From Lingula anatina (taxonomy: Eukaryota; Brachiopoda; Lingulata; Lingulida; Lingulidae), in contig NW_019775592.1 in assembly GCF_001039355.2 (NCBI RefSeq), positions 231,063 to 258,195 of the forward strand: a stretch of DNA of 27,133 nucleotides, given 5' to 3'. The notes below the pieces were generated by a model. That model ran no database searches, had not been told where the DNA came from, and saw only the letters and a list, made by a program, of their open reading frames with translations. A program made the position numbers and the translations under genes. Positions 1 to 9,775 of the stretch are shown here, one piece after another (within the stretch, counting starts at the first letter, position 1; the number at the start of each line of letters is the position of its first letter).

Positions 1-590
1 TTAAGATGATTTCCGTATCATGCAGATGCTTCCTCATATGTCTGAACTCACACGCTATGTATTTGTGGAAGGCCACGCTCACAGGTGCGTTTCTCAACAA
101 AATAAGATGATGACAAATAAAGAATGTGATCTGATCATAAGCAAAATGATGAGCTTATTTCACTAATTGAAGAGTACTTGTTCGTTCTGACTGATCATAA
201 TCTCTACAAAACTAATTTCCTTATCGACTTCATCGCCATGATAGGTAGAGTAATTTTTGGAATTTATGAAAAACGTTGATTTCTTATATATCCCGAAACT
301 GTTGAATTTATTGAACTTTGAGATAAGTAACGTGTTTAAGCTACCCGATATATGCTCCTCAATGACTGCAGTTAACTTGTTGGACATTCAGCATGTCGTT
401 GGGCAACAATTCAATAAGATCCGAGTTGGTGCAGTTTACAAGTACAGCAGAGTTAGCAAGAGACATATATAGCTCCAAAGACAAAATATGAGGGTCATAG
501 CTGACCCGCCCTTACATACAAAGTGCCATAACGATAAGATCTAATGGACTAAGATTTTTGTGTGTCACCACGCATGTACTTTTCGATTTT
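1..590. other. No recognisable gene
   Basis: Only short overlapping open frames on both strands, none with a motif, a signal peptide or convincing splice sites. AT-rich sequence of intergenic or intronic character. Confidence 0.5.
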
Positions 591-594
591 TTAA

Positions 595-907
595 AAACGG
601 ATAACAACTCTTCGTATGAGATCTATATTCACCGATAAATATATTGTAAAATATCCACAGCAATATAATAAATTCTATTTAACCACCAAAACGGCGGTAA
701 TCGCAATTATTGTGGAATCCGTGCTAGTCATTCGACCACATAATAATCTCTTAAGAGATAATAACAAGAAAAACATTTTTAGAAAAAAAAACAGGGATTA
801 ACTTTGAATGTTAGAACGTATTCATTTATTATTGGTTGTTATGGGAAAATCGTTGTTTACCTCAGGAAAACCCCCTTTTTTGCTCAAAATGAAAAGTTTT
901 TATCCCT
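595..907 (+). mobile_element. TTAA-flanked MITE, copy 1
   Basis: TTAA stands at 591-594 and again at 908-911. Just inside, the left end reads AAACGGATAACAACTCTTCG and the right end, reverse-complemented, reads AGGGATAAAAACTTTT, so the termini are imperfect inverted repeats. The left 150 bp match the reverse complement of the right part of the element at 4489-4832, including a shared stretch around CGTATGAGATCTATATT. The 313-bp body has no credible coding region. A TTAA target duplication is the hallmark of piggyBac-type insertion, so this is probably a non-autonomous piggyBac-like element; the assignment rests on the TSD and TIRs only. Confidence 0.65.
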
Positions 908-911
908 TTAA

Positions 912-2260
912 TGAAGTAATCACACAATACTCTGTTAGTAAAATATATAAGCTAAAAAAATGCAACTTAACTCCCTGGGAAATGCTGGACAATTACAGCG
1001 TCCTACAGTCTAAAACTGCACACTGCTTTATAACCACTGACCCTACAGGTCAGTCGACCGCTGACCCCCCCCCATCCCGGTCGACCCACCTCACTTCTTT
1101 CTATTCTAATTTGTTTGAAAATTTATTTTTTCACACACTCATAAATGATAACAATCTTGGGTATCTAAATCCGATCTGGGGATTCACTGCTGGCGGGAGA
1201 AAACTTCTCCATTGTCGAAGTTCCATTCACGCCTGTTAATTGGTCACGTAAGGTTTTAATAGCGAGTATCGGTGGGTACTTGTACAGTATCATATCATCA
1301 TATGTAGACCACCAAACCCAAGTAATGGGACGTATTGACCAATGATTTATCATTAGGACAACATTTTTTCTGATATCCGTATAGCATACTTTAAAATGGA
1401 GATCCTGACGGCGTCACTGCCCTTGTACACATTTCGAATTGCCACAGTTCGATAAGAGACTCATCTCTAATAAAAAATTGATCTACTTCCGTTCAAGATT
1501 AACGCATGGTACCGGTAGTTCATCTAGCCCTTGTTAGTATAGCTCTGACACATTACAAATGTTTGCGCTGCCATAAAACAGACTAAATATTTCACTAAAC
1601 TGGACAAAAACAGTAAACGGGGCCTAACAGACAATAATCCATTCCCAATTCTTCTAGTGCACACAAATATATCGTTCTACATTGTCAAATACATTGTCAA
1701 TTATCAAATGTCAGTTTCATCAAGGGCAATTGGGTTACTCTGCCCGTACTCCGCTTCCACATGCGCCTGCGCAGTGGTTGGTGACGTCACAAACCAAACT
1801 GGATCTTGCCCGACCCCACCAGGGGCTGATTGGTCTAATGGGAATTCGTAGATGTCGGTTTGCTCGGCCTTGTAGAAAGTCTTCAAGTGGGCCTTAAAAA
1901 TATCAGAAAGGCCATTAAGAGCAACCACTTGATGTTAATTTGTTGATGACTTACGTTTTGATGACAAACCGACATTTTGCCGTAAAAGATAGAGTTAATC
2001 ATCTAAAAACCCTTGGGTAAGGCTCATTTTTATCATCTTGTCGATAACATGAATTGTGTTCTTTTAAATTTCAAGGTTAAAGAGGCCATTATTACACTGA
2101 ACAAAAGCGAATTTTGCCACGATGTAGCATATAAATATTTCATTTTCTCATTTTCTTACCCAAAATATCTTCGGTTTGAGGTTGTGTCTAGTTTCAGAGC
2201 TCCAACCAAATACTACAGCATTACAAGTTCCTGGAAAGGAAAATAAAAAACGATGATAAT
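912..2260. other. No recognisable gene
   Basis: Contains a short C-rich patch near 1064-1082 and a TGACGTCA-like site near 1782. The open frames at 808-1239 and 1657-1928 overlap on both strands and show no family signature, so I do not call genes. Confidence 0.45.
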
Positions 2261-2261
2261 A

Positions 2262-2387
2262 AAAATTAATTTTTTTACTCTTCTTCAAATAACAACTATA
2301 AATATTGAAATAGTTTACCACCAATATTTCGATAACTAACAATTTCAATATTAATGGCTTTTGATTGAAGAAAAAAATTAAATTATA
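2262..2387. repeat. Imperfect foldback (inverted repeat)
   Basis: The left arm (about 2262-2335, containing TTAATTTTTTTACTCTTCTT and AATATTGAAATAGTT) is the imperfect reverse complement of the right arm (about 2320-2387, containing AATTTCAATATTAATGG and CTTCAATC on the other strand). It could be a small foldback MITE or a hairpin. No target duplication is obvious. Confidence 0.4.
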
Positions 2388-3020
2388 CGGTGTCGCAACC
2401 ACGTTCTCCCGCTCCGGTGGTGGACGCTCAACCCACAAGGCTAGCAGTCAATAGCCTTTGTTCGATAATAATAATAAAAATAATAATTATAATAATAATA
2501 AATTCCCGATGATATCACCCCCTCCCCCTTCATTACCGTATCTAAAACAATTATACGCGGCCTTCAGATCCAAAATACATTGAATTTCATTTCCAGTAAA
2601 TGGAAATTACGGCTGCAGCGTCGCTCCACGCCTCCAAAACAACTTCATGAACTTTTATCTGCAATTTTAGGTTCATGTAATAAATAAAAAGTTATTTGTC
2701 ATTTATTGTCACCCTAGATCAATTTTTGTTCAGATAATAAGCGGAAATTTCCTGTCTATTTCGTTTATGCTCGTGACTTTTTTACATCACAGCTGTTCCC
2801 ATGCATTAAATTGGGTGTAAGCGCAAATTCCCCATCAACTGCTTCCCAAAAAATAACAATAGTAAATTACAAGCATTTATCGAGGTGTCAGTTTCTTTCA
2901 CAACGAGAAAAAAAACTCAATTATTCCAAACAAGATGATGCATAATTTGTTCACTCTGATATATTGCACAATTATTCTAAATTAGAACATTTCGATACAC
3001 TGTTAACGGCGAATTACTCA
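2388..3020. other. Intergenic; ATAATA microsatellite
   Basis: An (ATA)n-type run lies at about 2465-2502, followed by a C-rich patch at 2517-2529. The remainder is upstream flank of the small secreted peptide gene, and I recognise no exon in it. Confidence 0.5.
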
Positions 3021-3022
3021 GT

Positions 3023-3029
3023 TATAAAA
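3023..3029 (+). promoter_or_regulatory. TATA box of the cysteine-rich peptide gene
   Basis: TATAAAA sits 128 bases upstream of the ATG. With usual metazoan spacing, transcription would start near 3050-3060, leaving a 5' UTR of about 90-100 nt. The strong match and its position before a signal-peptide ORF support it. Confidence 0.6.
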
Positions 3030-3150
3030 ACCCTCAAATTAACATAGTACTCTATAGCTTGTGAGCTGCCAGCTGATACAAAACGAAGCTCTGTTCTTTT
3101 CGTCGAGGGCCTCCTGCATAGTAACCTGCACCCAACAAACCAACTACACA

Positions 3151-3827
3151 ATGAAGCTGCTTCTTGTTCTAACATTGGTCTGTATGTTGTTCTTTGTCAG
3201 CGACGTGACAGCGTCCAATGTCGACTGCGAAAATTGTTCTCCAAAGGATTGCAAGTGTAAAATGTGGTGCCCGGGCCCTCCACCGGCTCCTAAAGGAGTG
3301 AAGCCAATACGGCAAACTTGCCTTACGTCTTGCCGTTGCAAGAACCAGTGGGTAAGTGTAGTTTCATGGTTTAAGATCTGTTAGATGACTGTTTATTGTA
3401 GTGCAAGGCAAGGACTTTCATTTCATTGCTCTCATAATCAATAATACAGATGGAAACTGATGAATTTCACTTATAACAGCAGAAATTCGGAACTAAGATC
3501 TCGAAAACAGTTTTACAATTATTTAAATTTTAAATGCTGTATACCGTAATGATGAACGACAAACTGTTAAAATTTCCAGGAAAGTTTTTTTGGTAATTTA
3601 AAGGGCAAACGCGCATTGTATTTACACCAATTGAACCCGTTACTTCACAGTAGAGTGGGGCATCCAGAGCTTCTTGTCACGAACCACATTTGATTGTATT
3701 CCATTTTTATATACGTCATCACTTGTCGTATTTTTTCCTGACAGAAAGCGTGATTAAATATTTTCCTTGACTATACAACATATTATTAAGTATATACAGT
3801 ATATTTCAATTCCAGCCACCTGAATGA
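3151..3827 (+). CDS. Secreted eight-cysteine peptide, two exons
   Basis: The CDS joins 3151-3351 and 3816-3827 and encodes 70 residues. The ATG at 3151 starts a signal peptide: Lys2, a hydrophobic core at residues 3-16, then a VTA-type cleavage site near residue 21. The mature peptide of about 49 residues has eight cysteines spaced C-x2-C-x4-C-x1-C-x3-C-x16-C-x3-C-x1-C, enough for four disulfides, with a proline-rich loop at residues 41-47. The long cysteine gap is rich in Pro, Lys and Gly, and net charge is positive. Exon 1 ends at a consensus donor (TGG|GTAAGT) in phase 0. The acceptor (TTTCAATTCCAG) leads to three more codons and a TGA. A TATA box precedes it and AATAAA follows. I do not recognise the cysteine framework. 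Defensin-like antimicrobial, protease-inhibitor or toxin-like roles are all possible, so this is a secreted disulfide-rich peptide of unknown function. Confidence 0.8.
3352..3815 (+). other. Intron of the cysteine-rich peptide gene
   Basis: 464-bp phase-0 intron with GTAAGT donor and a pyrimidine-containing acceptor ending TTCCAG. If it were not spliced, the frame would run on for ten residues past Trp67 to a stop at 3382-3384, giving a different C-terminus. Confidence 0.7.
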
Positions 3828-3908
3828 GACGTGGCCACGCGGCCTAGAGCAATAAGAAAAAGAAGGAAAACTACACCCGTGCTTCGTGAATATTTTCAGT
3901 GATTCCTA

Positions 3909-3914
3909 AATAAA
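3909..3914 (+). terminator. Polyadenylation signal AATAAA
   Basis: AATAAA lies 82 nt after the TGA of the cysteine-rich peptide gene, closing a compact transcription unit of about 0.9 kb that begins at the TATA box. Confidence 0.65.
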
Positions 3915-4484
3915 ATTTCCCAAATGGACGATTTAGTTATTTATTATTTATTTACTTTCGAATGAATACGAGTATATGTAGGGGGGCATGGTCACTAGTA
4001 GGGCATATAATACATTCTGCTATGACGTAATGAAAAGTTATGTGACGTCACTGAAACCAAAAAGTTTTTTTTTTTTTTTTTTTTTTTTTTTGCGCGCCGT
4101 CTGTATTCAGGGTCTGGTCTACAAAGGGTTTCTTTCCTTTCACATGAATAATCAATTGATGTGACTTCTGGTGTCAATCTAAATATAATCTGATTATGCC
4201 CTGTCCTGATAATAAAAACAGAAAAAACAAAGAGAGAGAGAGAAAGAGAGAGAAAGAAAGAGGGGATTTCTTTTCTGATCAAAGAATTTCATCAGCTGTG
4301 TTCTGTGCTCATATTTATTGTAATGCATTTTTACAACAGCAGCTAAAAATATCTGCCTATACCTTGTACCACGTAAGAGATGTGGCTTCAACTCACCCCC
4401 CTCCCACATACACACACACACACACACGATACGACTAGTTAACCGGATAAATTCTGATTGGTGCATTTGGGCTTGTGAGCGGAC
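3915..4484. repeat. Gene-free stretch with simple repeats
   Basis: Holds a 27-base T run at 4065-4091, an AG/GAAA-rich run at about 4229-4262 and a (CA)n run at about 4411-4428. The open frames here on both strands translate these repeats. Two TGACGT-type sites occur at 4023-4052. Confidence 0.7.
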
Positions 4485-4488
4485 TTAA

Positions 4489-4832
4489 AAGGATAATAAC
4501 TCTTCGTTTCGGCCAAAAAATGAATTTTCCTGGAGTAAACAACAATTGTCCCATACTTACCAATGGTTAATGAATCCATTTTTACATTCAAAGTTAGTTT
4601 AGTCAAAGTTGTTTTCTAAAAAGTTTGGTTTTTTGTTTAAATCTCTTCAGAGATATTAACAGAGTATAGCCATCAATGGAGGTCACGTGGTCTAAAGACA
4701 AGCTCAGATATCAGAATAATAACTATAACTGCCGTTTTTGTGGTAAAACAGAATATATTATATTTCTATGAGTTATTGTTCACAATGTTTTTATTGTGAA
4801 ATATAGATCTCATACGAAGAGCTTTTATCCCT
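4489..4832 (-). mobile_element. TTAA-flanked MITE, copy 2 (inverted)
   Basis: TTAA at 4485-4488 and 4833-4836 flanks the element. The left end reads AAGGATAATAACTCTTCG and the right end, reverse-complemented, AGGGATAAAAGCTCTTCG, giving an 18-bp TIR with few mismatches. Read from its right end it matches copy 1 at 595-907, including CGTATGAGATCTATATT and the downstream ACCACAAAAACGGC block, so the two copies face opposite ways. No coding capacity. Probably piggyBac-type, judged by TSD and TIR. Confidence 0.7.
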
Positions 4833-4927
4833 TTAAGTATAATGATCTGACTAACTGGTGTCGTCCATAAAACTGTATCTCTCAAAGTGAAAGAGAGAAA
4901 AAAGAAATGAAGAAAACGAGTACTCAC

Positions 4928-5007
4928 CCGTGATGGTGATAGAAATAGTGTATATCACAACCAGCCCAAAGTTCGACTTGGCATCTCCATGGACGGCGTT
5001 GTGTATT
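4928..5007 (-). CDS. Candidate 7TM-receptor exon (last transmembrane segment)
   Basis: On the minus strand an acceptor (TTTTTATAG) precedes 80 nt ending at a strong donor (CGG|GTGAGT). One frame carries a hydrophobic stretch NFGLVVIYTISITIT preceded by a polar HGDAKS segment, as in a transmembrane helix. The exon starts with one base of a split codon and ends in phase 1. It lies downstream of the better-supported exons at 7333-7422 and 6230-6308. It joins the latter in frame only through an intermediate exon such as 5941-6050. No further downstream exon was identified. Confidence 0.4.
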
Positions 5008-5940
5008 CTATAAAAAGAGAGAAAAATCAATGATGAGTCTTGAGATAAATAAATAAATAAATAAATAAATATGATTCAATTTATATGAAAATGGCGGAAT
5101 GAAATAAGTATACACGGAAAAATAAAACGAAATGACAATTTTACTTTATTGTGTAGGGCACAGGGAAGTTGAGGTTGCTTGGTTGGGTCTCGATCGCTTT
5201 ACTTGCTATATATACCGTCTTGTGCATTTATTTATTTATTTATTTATTTATTTATTATTTTTTTATCCCAAAATCGCAATTATGACGTCACCCGTAAGAT
5301 GACATATGTGTTAATGTTTATTAATTTAGTCACTGAACACTGAAGATTTATTCGTGGCCCAAATGAATGTATGTAAGGCAGTAAATAGGGAGTTTTGGGG
5401 GAGGGGGCTACCTTCAAAAGATTACCGATAGGTATTACACTATATCACATATTCAATGTTTCAGATGAACTAAAAAAAACTAGAAACGCATTATAAATAC
5501 CGACGCAAATTCCCACTTAGTGAATTGGGATAGGACTAGTCTTGAATATTGTAAGATAAATCGTATCGATGACTAGTCCATTGCGCACCCCCTCCCAATC
5601 CCCTACTGAAGTCGCCCATGGCATACCTATTTGCCAGAGTGAATATCGCCAGTACGAGGTAAACTATAGGATAGCCCAGGAGAGTCCGCACATCTTGGTT
5701 AACACGAGACTGTTAAAAGAAAACAGTAACATTAGAGGTTATAATATATAGACACTTTACCATAAAATACATCAAATTTGCAATGCTCTTATTAGGGCAT
5801 GATGTGAACTATTACATTATTTTCAATATCGAACGGGATTAATCTATAGATTGACAAAATTGAAACAAATACCCTTAAGTACGAAAATAATCTCACTGAC
5901 GTCACCAGATAATCACGTGACATGTTGACGTCATGATTAC
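5008..5940. repeat. Intronic or intergenic; tetranucleotide repeats and CRE-like sites
   Basis: An (AAAT)n run at about 5047-5071 and a (TTTA)n run at about 5226-5257 form an inverted pair 155 bp apart. TGACGTCA-type palindromes lie at about 5282-5290, 5896-5903 and 5926-5933, with CACGTGAC at about 5914. The frame at 5569-5751 has no recognisable feature. Confidence 0.5.
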
Positions 5941-6050
5941 GTCATTATTACATAAAGATAGTCGCAGTAAGGTAGTGTGTTTATGAAACCTACTATCATT
6001 CGCTCCAGGTTTGGGTTCTGGCCTCGATCTCTGATAACCGACCCTTGGTT
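5941..6050 (-). CDS. Possible 7TM-receptor exon (intracellular loop 3 to TM6)
   Basis: A good acceptor (TTTATTTCAG) begins an open frame in phase 0, matching the end of the exon at 6230-6308. It reads a charged segment (RDRGQNPNLER) and then a hydrophobic stretch. With the non-ideal donor AC|GTAATC it ends in phase 2, exactly what the exon at 4928-5007 needs, so the four exons form one frame. Alternative donors upstream break the frame. The phase fit is the main support, and the weak donor keeps confidence low. Confidence 0.3.
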
Positions 6051-6229
6051 CTGAAATAAATTAAAGACAATTAATGGAACCTTCCTTTTGCCCATTAAAA
6101 CCCGTTAGGCCACTATCACTTTGAAAAATGGCAAATTGGAAATCAAAATCTCTGAAAAAAATTGTCACTGACTAGACACAGAACCATACACAAGCACTAG
6201 AAATTATTAGAGAAATTTCAGCAACTCAC

Positions 6230-6308
6230 CAATTTTCGAAGGTACCAGGCAATATAGATGTTAGAGGTAAACATCAGAGCCAATAAAATATACAGAGGGC
6301 CGTACCAA
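6230..6308 (-). CDS. 7TM-receptor exon (TM5)
   Basis: Acceptor ATTTTCAG and donor TTG|GTGAGT bracket 79 nt. After completing the split codon from the preceding exon (Cys), it reads WYGPLYILLALMFTSNIYIA followed by WYLRKL: a 20-residue helix and a basic cytoplasmic turn. With the exon at 7333-7422 the junction reads GPSGIY-C-WYG. A CW/CWY motif in extracellular loop 2 just before TM5 is typical of secretin-like, cAMP-receptor-like (class E) and GPR157-like receptors. The family call is inference from this motif and topology. Confidence 0.6.
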
Positions 6309-7332
6309 CTGAAAATATGAAGAAAATAATAAGCCTTTTGAAAGCATTTTGTGTTTTCCTGAAGTAACCGTTTGTTTATTGTTAATGATTATTATTCATG
6401 CTTTTTTTTTCTGAAATATTGGCGACACTTGTTCACAAATAACATAAACCTTCGCTAAACTATTTCCCACTCAATTCATTTTTTTAATTGGTTGTTTAGT
6501 GGCATTGCGGCTTTTGCTGTACTCTCTTTTATGCTCTTTTCATATCGTGACTCTGCATTTTTCTGTTTTTCACCATTTGGAGAGATGTACAACTTTTAAT
6601 TATTGAAAAAAAGGCTAGATATTATGCCAAAAAGTTATCTAAAGAGTTAACATGATATTATTATGATCGGGATAAACAGGTACACGTAGAAGCGAACTTG
6701 TGACAAGGGGTAAAGGCCCCGTAGTGTGAAGACAAGGAAGATAATTCAAGTTATTTTGGTACGAAACAGAAAAGCAAAGTGGATACCATGATGTTAAAAA
6801 GACCTTACATGTAAAAACCCAATTTCACTTAAGTTACGATTTTTCTGAACGTAAGTAACCGTATGTTAATTATGCATTTTTGTTGAATATTTGACATTCT
6901 ACTTCGCGTATTCCCTCCGTACTTGCTAGACCGTGTCAGAGTCAGTTCGTCTTTTCTTTTTCATTCCATCTTCAATTCTTATAGTTTGTTTCAATGAAGC
7001 ATTAGGCTGTTTCTCTCTTTCATTGGCTTCTTTACAGTGTAGCGTATTACAATACTTACATTCCTATCCTCCACGCCACATAGTTATCTTTCACCCAGCT
7101 GAAAATGAAGCATTTACTTGTTACTCATTTTATGAAATGTATTGCATAAACTAGGCAATTTTTGCTATCTCTCTCTCTCCTTGTCTTATAAGATATATAA
7201 ATAAAATAAAATAAAATAATTAATTTCAAAATTTCAAAACTGCGTAAAATTGACATGTTTAATAAGGAATTGGTTTATATATTCAAAGTTATCATATATG
7301 TACCTTTTTCCCTTTTTATATATTTTTCTTAC
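6309..7332. other. Probable intron of the minus-strand receptor gene
   Basis: About 1 kb between two exons that join in frame. AT-rich, with a CT-rich run at about 7170-7183 and an (AAATA)n run at about 7197-7218. The frame at 6933-7154 lacks an ATG start and any motif. Confidence 0.5.
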
Positions 7333-7422
7333 CAGTAGATTCCAGAAGGGCCATATGCTTGTTGCGTAAACGGTACTGTGGCAACTATGACGGTGATTAT
7401 CACACCAGATATGACGTAAATG
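7333..7422 (-). CDS. 7TM-receptor exon (TM4 and extracellular loop 2)
   Basis: A strong acceptor (TTTTTCTTGCAG) and donor (CTG|GTAAGA) bracket 90 nt on the minus strand. The frame that joins the exon at 6230-6308 reads YVISGVIITVIVATVPF, a clear membrane helix, then a loop QQAYGPSGIY whose last split codon becomes Cys and is followed by WY. That arrangement matches TM4-loop2-TM5 of cAMP-receptor-like/GPR157-like GPCRs. The exon starts with one base of a split codon. Confidence 0.6.
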
Positions 7423-7663
7423 CTGCAAGAAAAATAGTCATATTGACAATTTATCAGCAACATTGGATATCTGAGTGTGAATAAAATGAAACGTGACATT
7501 ATCATATGATTCGCAGTGAATACAAATCCAAAAATCAACGGATGTAGAGGTTGAAATAAGCATTAAGCCCCTAAGTGAAGATGGCTTCTATGTTGGTATT
7601 GTAAAAATGTAAAATATCAAAACTTTAATGTTACAATCCCCAACTTCTCCATAACGTTTTCAC

Positions 7664-7756
7664 CGTACTCTTCAAAGTCCTGAGTAGAGTGATTTTTTCT
7701 AATCAGTACAAACATATTCAGCGTGATCACAGCTTCCCAAAATAGCGTTAGAAAAC
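7664..7756 (-). CDS. Probable 7TM-receptor exon (TM3 and intracellular loop 2)
   Basis: After an acceptor (TTCATTTCAG) the minus strand reads FLTLFWEAVITLNMFVLIRK, resembling TM3 of the same receptor class (aromatic-W then a helix ending in basic residues). A hydrophilic NHSTQDFEEYG segment follows, up to a plausible donor (ACG|GTGAAA). That donor leaves phase 1 while the exon at 7333-7422 needs phase 2. A missed small exon, another donor or gene decay must be invoked. Exons for TM1-TM2 were not found upstream. Confidence 0.45.
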
Positions 7757-7943
7757 CTGAAATGAATAGTAAATGTTTAATGTATATTAAATGTACATGT
7801 AAATTGCTTACAGAATTCAGCAATTTTTCGGGATGTGAAATTTATGTGCGCGTTAAATAGGCATGTAAAACAAAAGGTTCTACTCTGTATGTGTTTTGCC
7901 ATGTGCTTATGTGTGTGTGCATGACAGAGAGAGAGTGTCACAA

Positions 7944-7981
<38 letters not shown>

Positions 7982-8837
7982 NTACTTAGTGACATCAGTA
8001 GTTTCCCTCAGTGTCCATTTGCCAGCCGTTTGACCCCATTTGGAGGCATATTAGAAACTAAATTGAGCAAAAATTTGAAAATCGTGAAAATTGTTGTACA
8101 CGTTACACAGCTACCCTGAGTGTCAGAGCAACGTGAAAGTTAGTTTGTTTAATATTTAACATACCTTGGAGTCACTTTCACTAGCTCTGACGAACAGCGA
8201 CAATCTGAGGGCGTTCTTCTTCAAAATTTTGCCTGGGGCAATTCCATATTTGGAAGTCACACGTCACAGCTGTGTCCGCCTGGATCCATATTTGGAAGTC
8301 ATAAGTCTCGTACGTTACAGGTTTAACCGCCTGGAGCTGCCTTTCCCGCCTTGCGCTGACGTTATCTCGTGCAGACGAGACAAGTGTCTGACGCGGATTT
8401 AGAAGTTGAATTGAAAATATCTTGCAGTCGAAGGTCAGTGCCACAATACAAGCAACATTCTGCTTTAAAAATTGATTTTGGTGTAGCCATTGCGCAGCCC
8501 TTATAGTGGTATCGGGCATCCAGTGTAGCTGTCAAACTTGGCACACGGCAAGCACGTGTATTGTGTCTATTATCTCAGGACTAAATGTTCTTTGATAAGC
8601 AAAAAATACAAAAACATTGGATATACCTTTTTCTTTTAGAAACATATTATTTATTTCTCACTTTACATATCTTAAATACAGCAAATAAAATTAAATAAAG
8701 CAGAATTAAATCTGTTTTACGTTTCATTTTGGTCTGATGACATTCAACTGCAGATTCACTGCGGAGCCGTTCTATTTGATTGACGGGAGCCTAACATGGC
8801 CGCTGTGCACCAGAGGCTGGTATTGCGACATGGGTTA
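7757..8837. other. No confident gene; GT/GA microsatellite
   Basis: A (GT)n run at about 7943-7961 passes directly into (GA)n at 7962-7981, with one N at 7982. CCATATTTGGAAGTCA occurs twice (about 8246 and 8287). A minus-strand frame around 8365-8490 has two CxxC pairs (see findings) but no family I can name. Confidence 0.45.
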
Positions 8838-8989
8838 TACAACATTGGTCAAAAAGGTTGTCCCACCCCCATTTCCATGTACTTTTATTTACAAATGATC
8901 ACCTTACAGCTATAAATTGTGTGCAGTCATGATAAAGCCTGGCGTTAACCCCAAAGTCATTTCTTGAAGATGGAATGAGATATCAGCTG

Positions 8990-9600
8990 AGAATGCTACG
9001 TTCAGTGATCCCACAGGAACCTGAACATGGCCATCCATCACTGGAAGGAAGTCGATCTTGATGCGGAATCAAATTATTTCTTGTGTCCCATCGATGGTCA
9101 AAGAGGGTCCATAGACATGTTAAAAATGCCTCTTGGAAGGGTGTGTGTAGGGTAATATTGCCTGAGGTGTTAGATCAATCCGCATTTAGAGAACATTCCA
9201 AGCCCATGGTATTAGCACATTGTTCCTTTTGGAACAAAACGTAACAGGGGCATTTTAATGTAACATTCTCAACAGAAATCTCACTCCATTTGCAAGAGGT
9301 GACTTTAGGGATGCTACTGGCTTCATTGTGACAACGCACTTGCTCACAGCTCTCGTCTGGCAAACGATTTGTTGCAGAAGCACAGGGCTCTGAGGATAAG
9401 ACAACCGTCTTTGAGTCCTGATATTAATCCTACTGAGAACCTGTGGCATAAATTGGAATGTGCATTGCATAGGAGAACCAATTCCTAAATAATCTTGACC
9501 AATGCCGCCACGCTCTATAGGATGAATGGGACAATATCCCACATAACAGAATTGTTACCCATGTTGAAGGCTTGTCGCAGGAGATAATAATGTCTACAGG
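8990..9600 (+). pseudogene. Tc1-like transposase remnant
   Basis: Homology is discontinuous. A weak N-terminal part around 9010-9070 lies where the first catalytic Asp region should be. It is followed by the ILNRNLTPFARG block and the LLQKHRALRIRQPSLSPD and INPTENLWHKLE blocks, ending at TAA near 9486-9488. Several frameshifts separate them and no intact frame covers the catalytic core, so it cannot encode an active enzyme. Confidence 0.75.
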
Positions 9601-9607
9601 AGATAAT

Positions 9608-9775
9608 CAGGGGCGGATCCAGAGCTATATACTGACAGTCTTCCAAATTATCTTTGTTGATTCATCCTCCAATTTTGACCGTCTTCCAACATTAAAAATT
9701 GGATACCCGTCAATGTAAACTTGAAAATCTGACCGTCTTCTGGAAGACCCAGAAGACGGCCTAAATCCGCCCCTG
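9608..9775. mobile_element. 168-bp CAGGGGCGG MITE nested in the Tc1 element
   Basis: It starts CAGGGGCGGATCCAGAG and ends CTAAATCCGCCCCTG, forming terminal inverted repeats of about 13 bp. ATAAT directly flanks both ends (9603-9607, 9776-9780). The motif GACCGTCTTC recurs in the body. CAGGGGCGG ends are typical of hAT-like MITEs, though hAT duplications are normally 8 bp and here only 5 bp match. Confidence 0.75.

Noticed and set aside
3995-4466. Overlapping frames with poly-Lys and Arg/Glu-rich or Ser/Leu-rich stretches
   Set aside because: They translate the T27 and AG-rich simple repeats on either strand.
7777-7995. Minus-strand frame rich in Ser-Leu and Thr-His repeats
   Set aside because: Translation of the adjoining GT and GA microsatellites, including the N at 7982.
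8166-8402. Minus-strand stretch ending at a strong donor (AAG|GTATGT near 8165), considered as an N-terminal receptor exon
   Set aside because: In the useful frame a stop lies shortly upstream with no acceptor after it, and the phase does not match the exon at 7664-7756.
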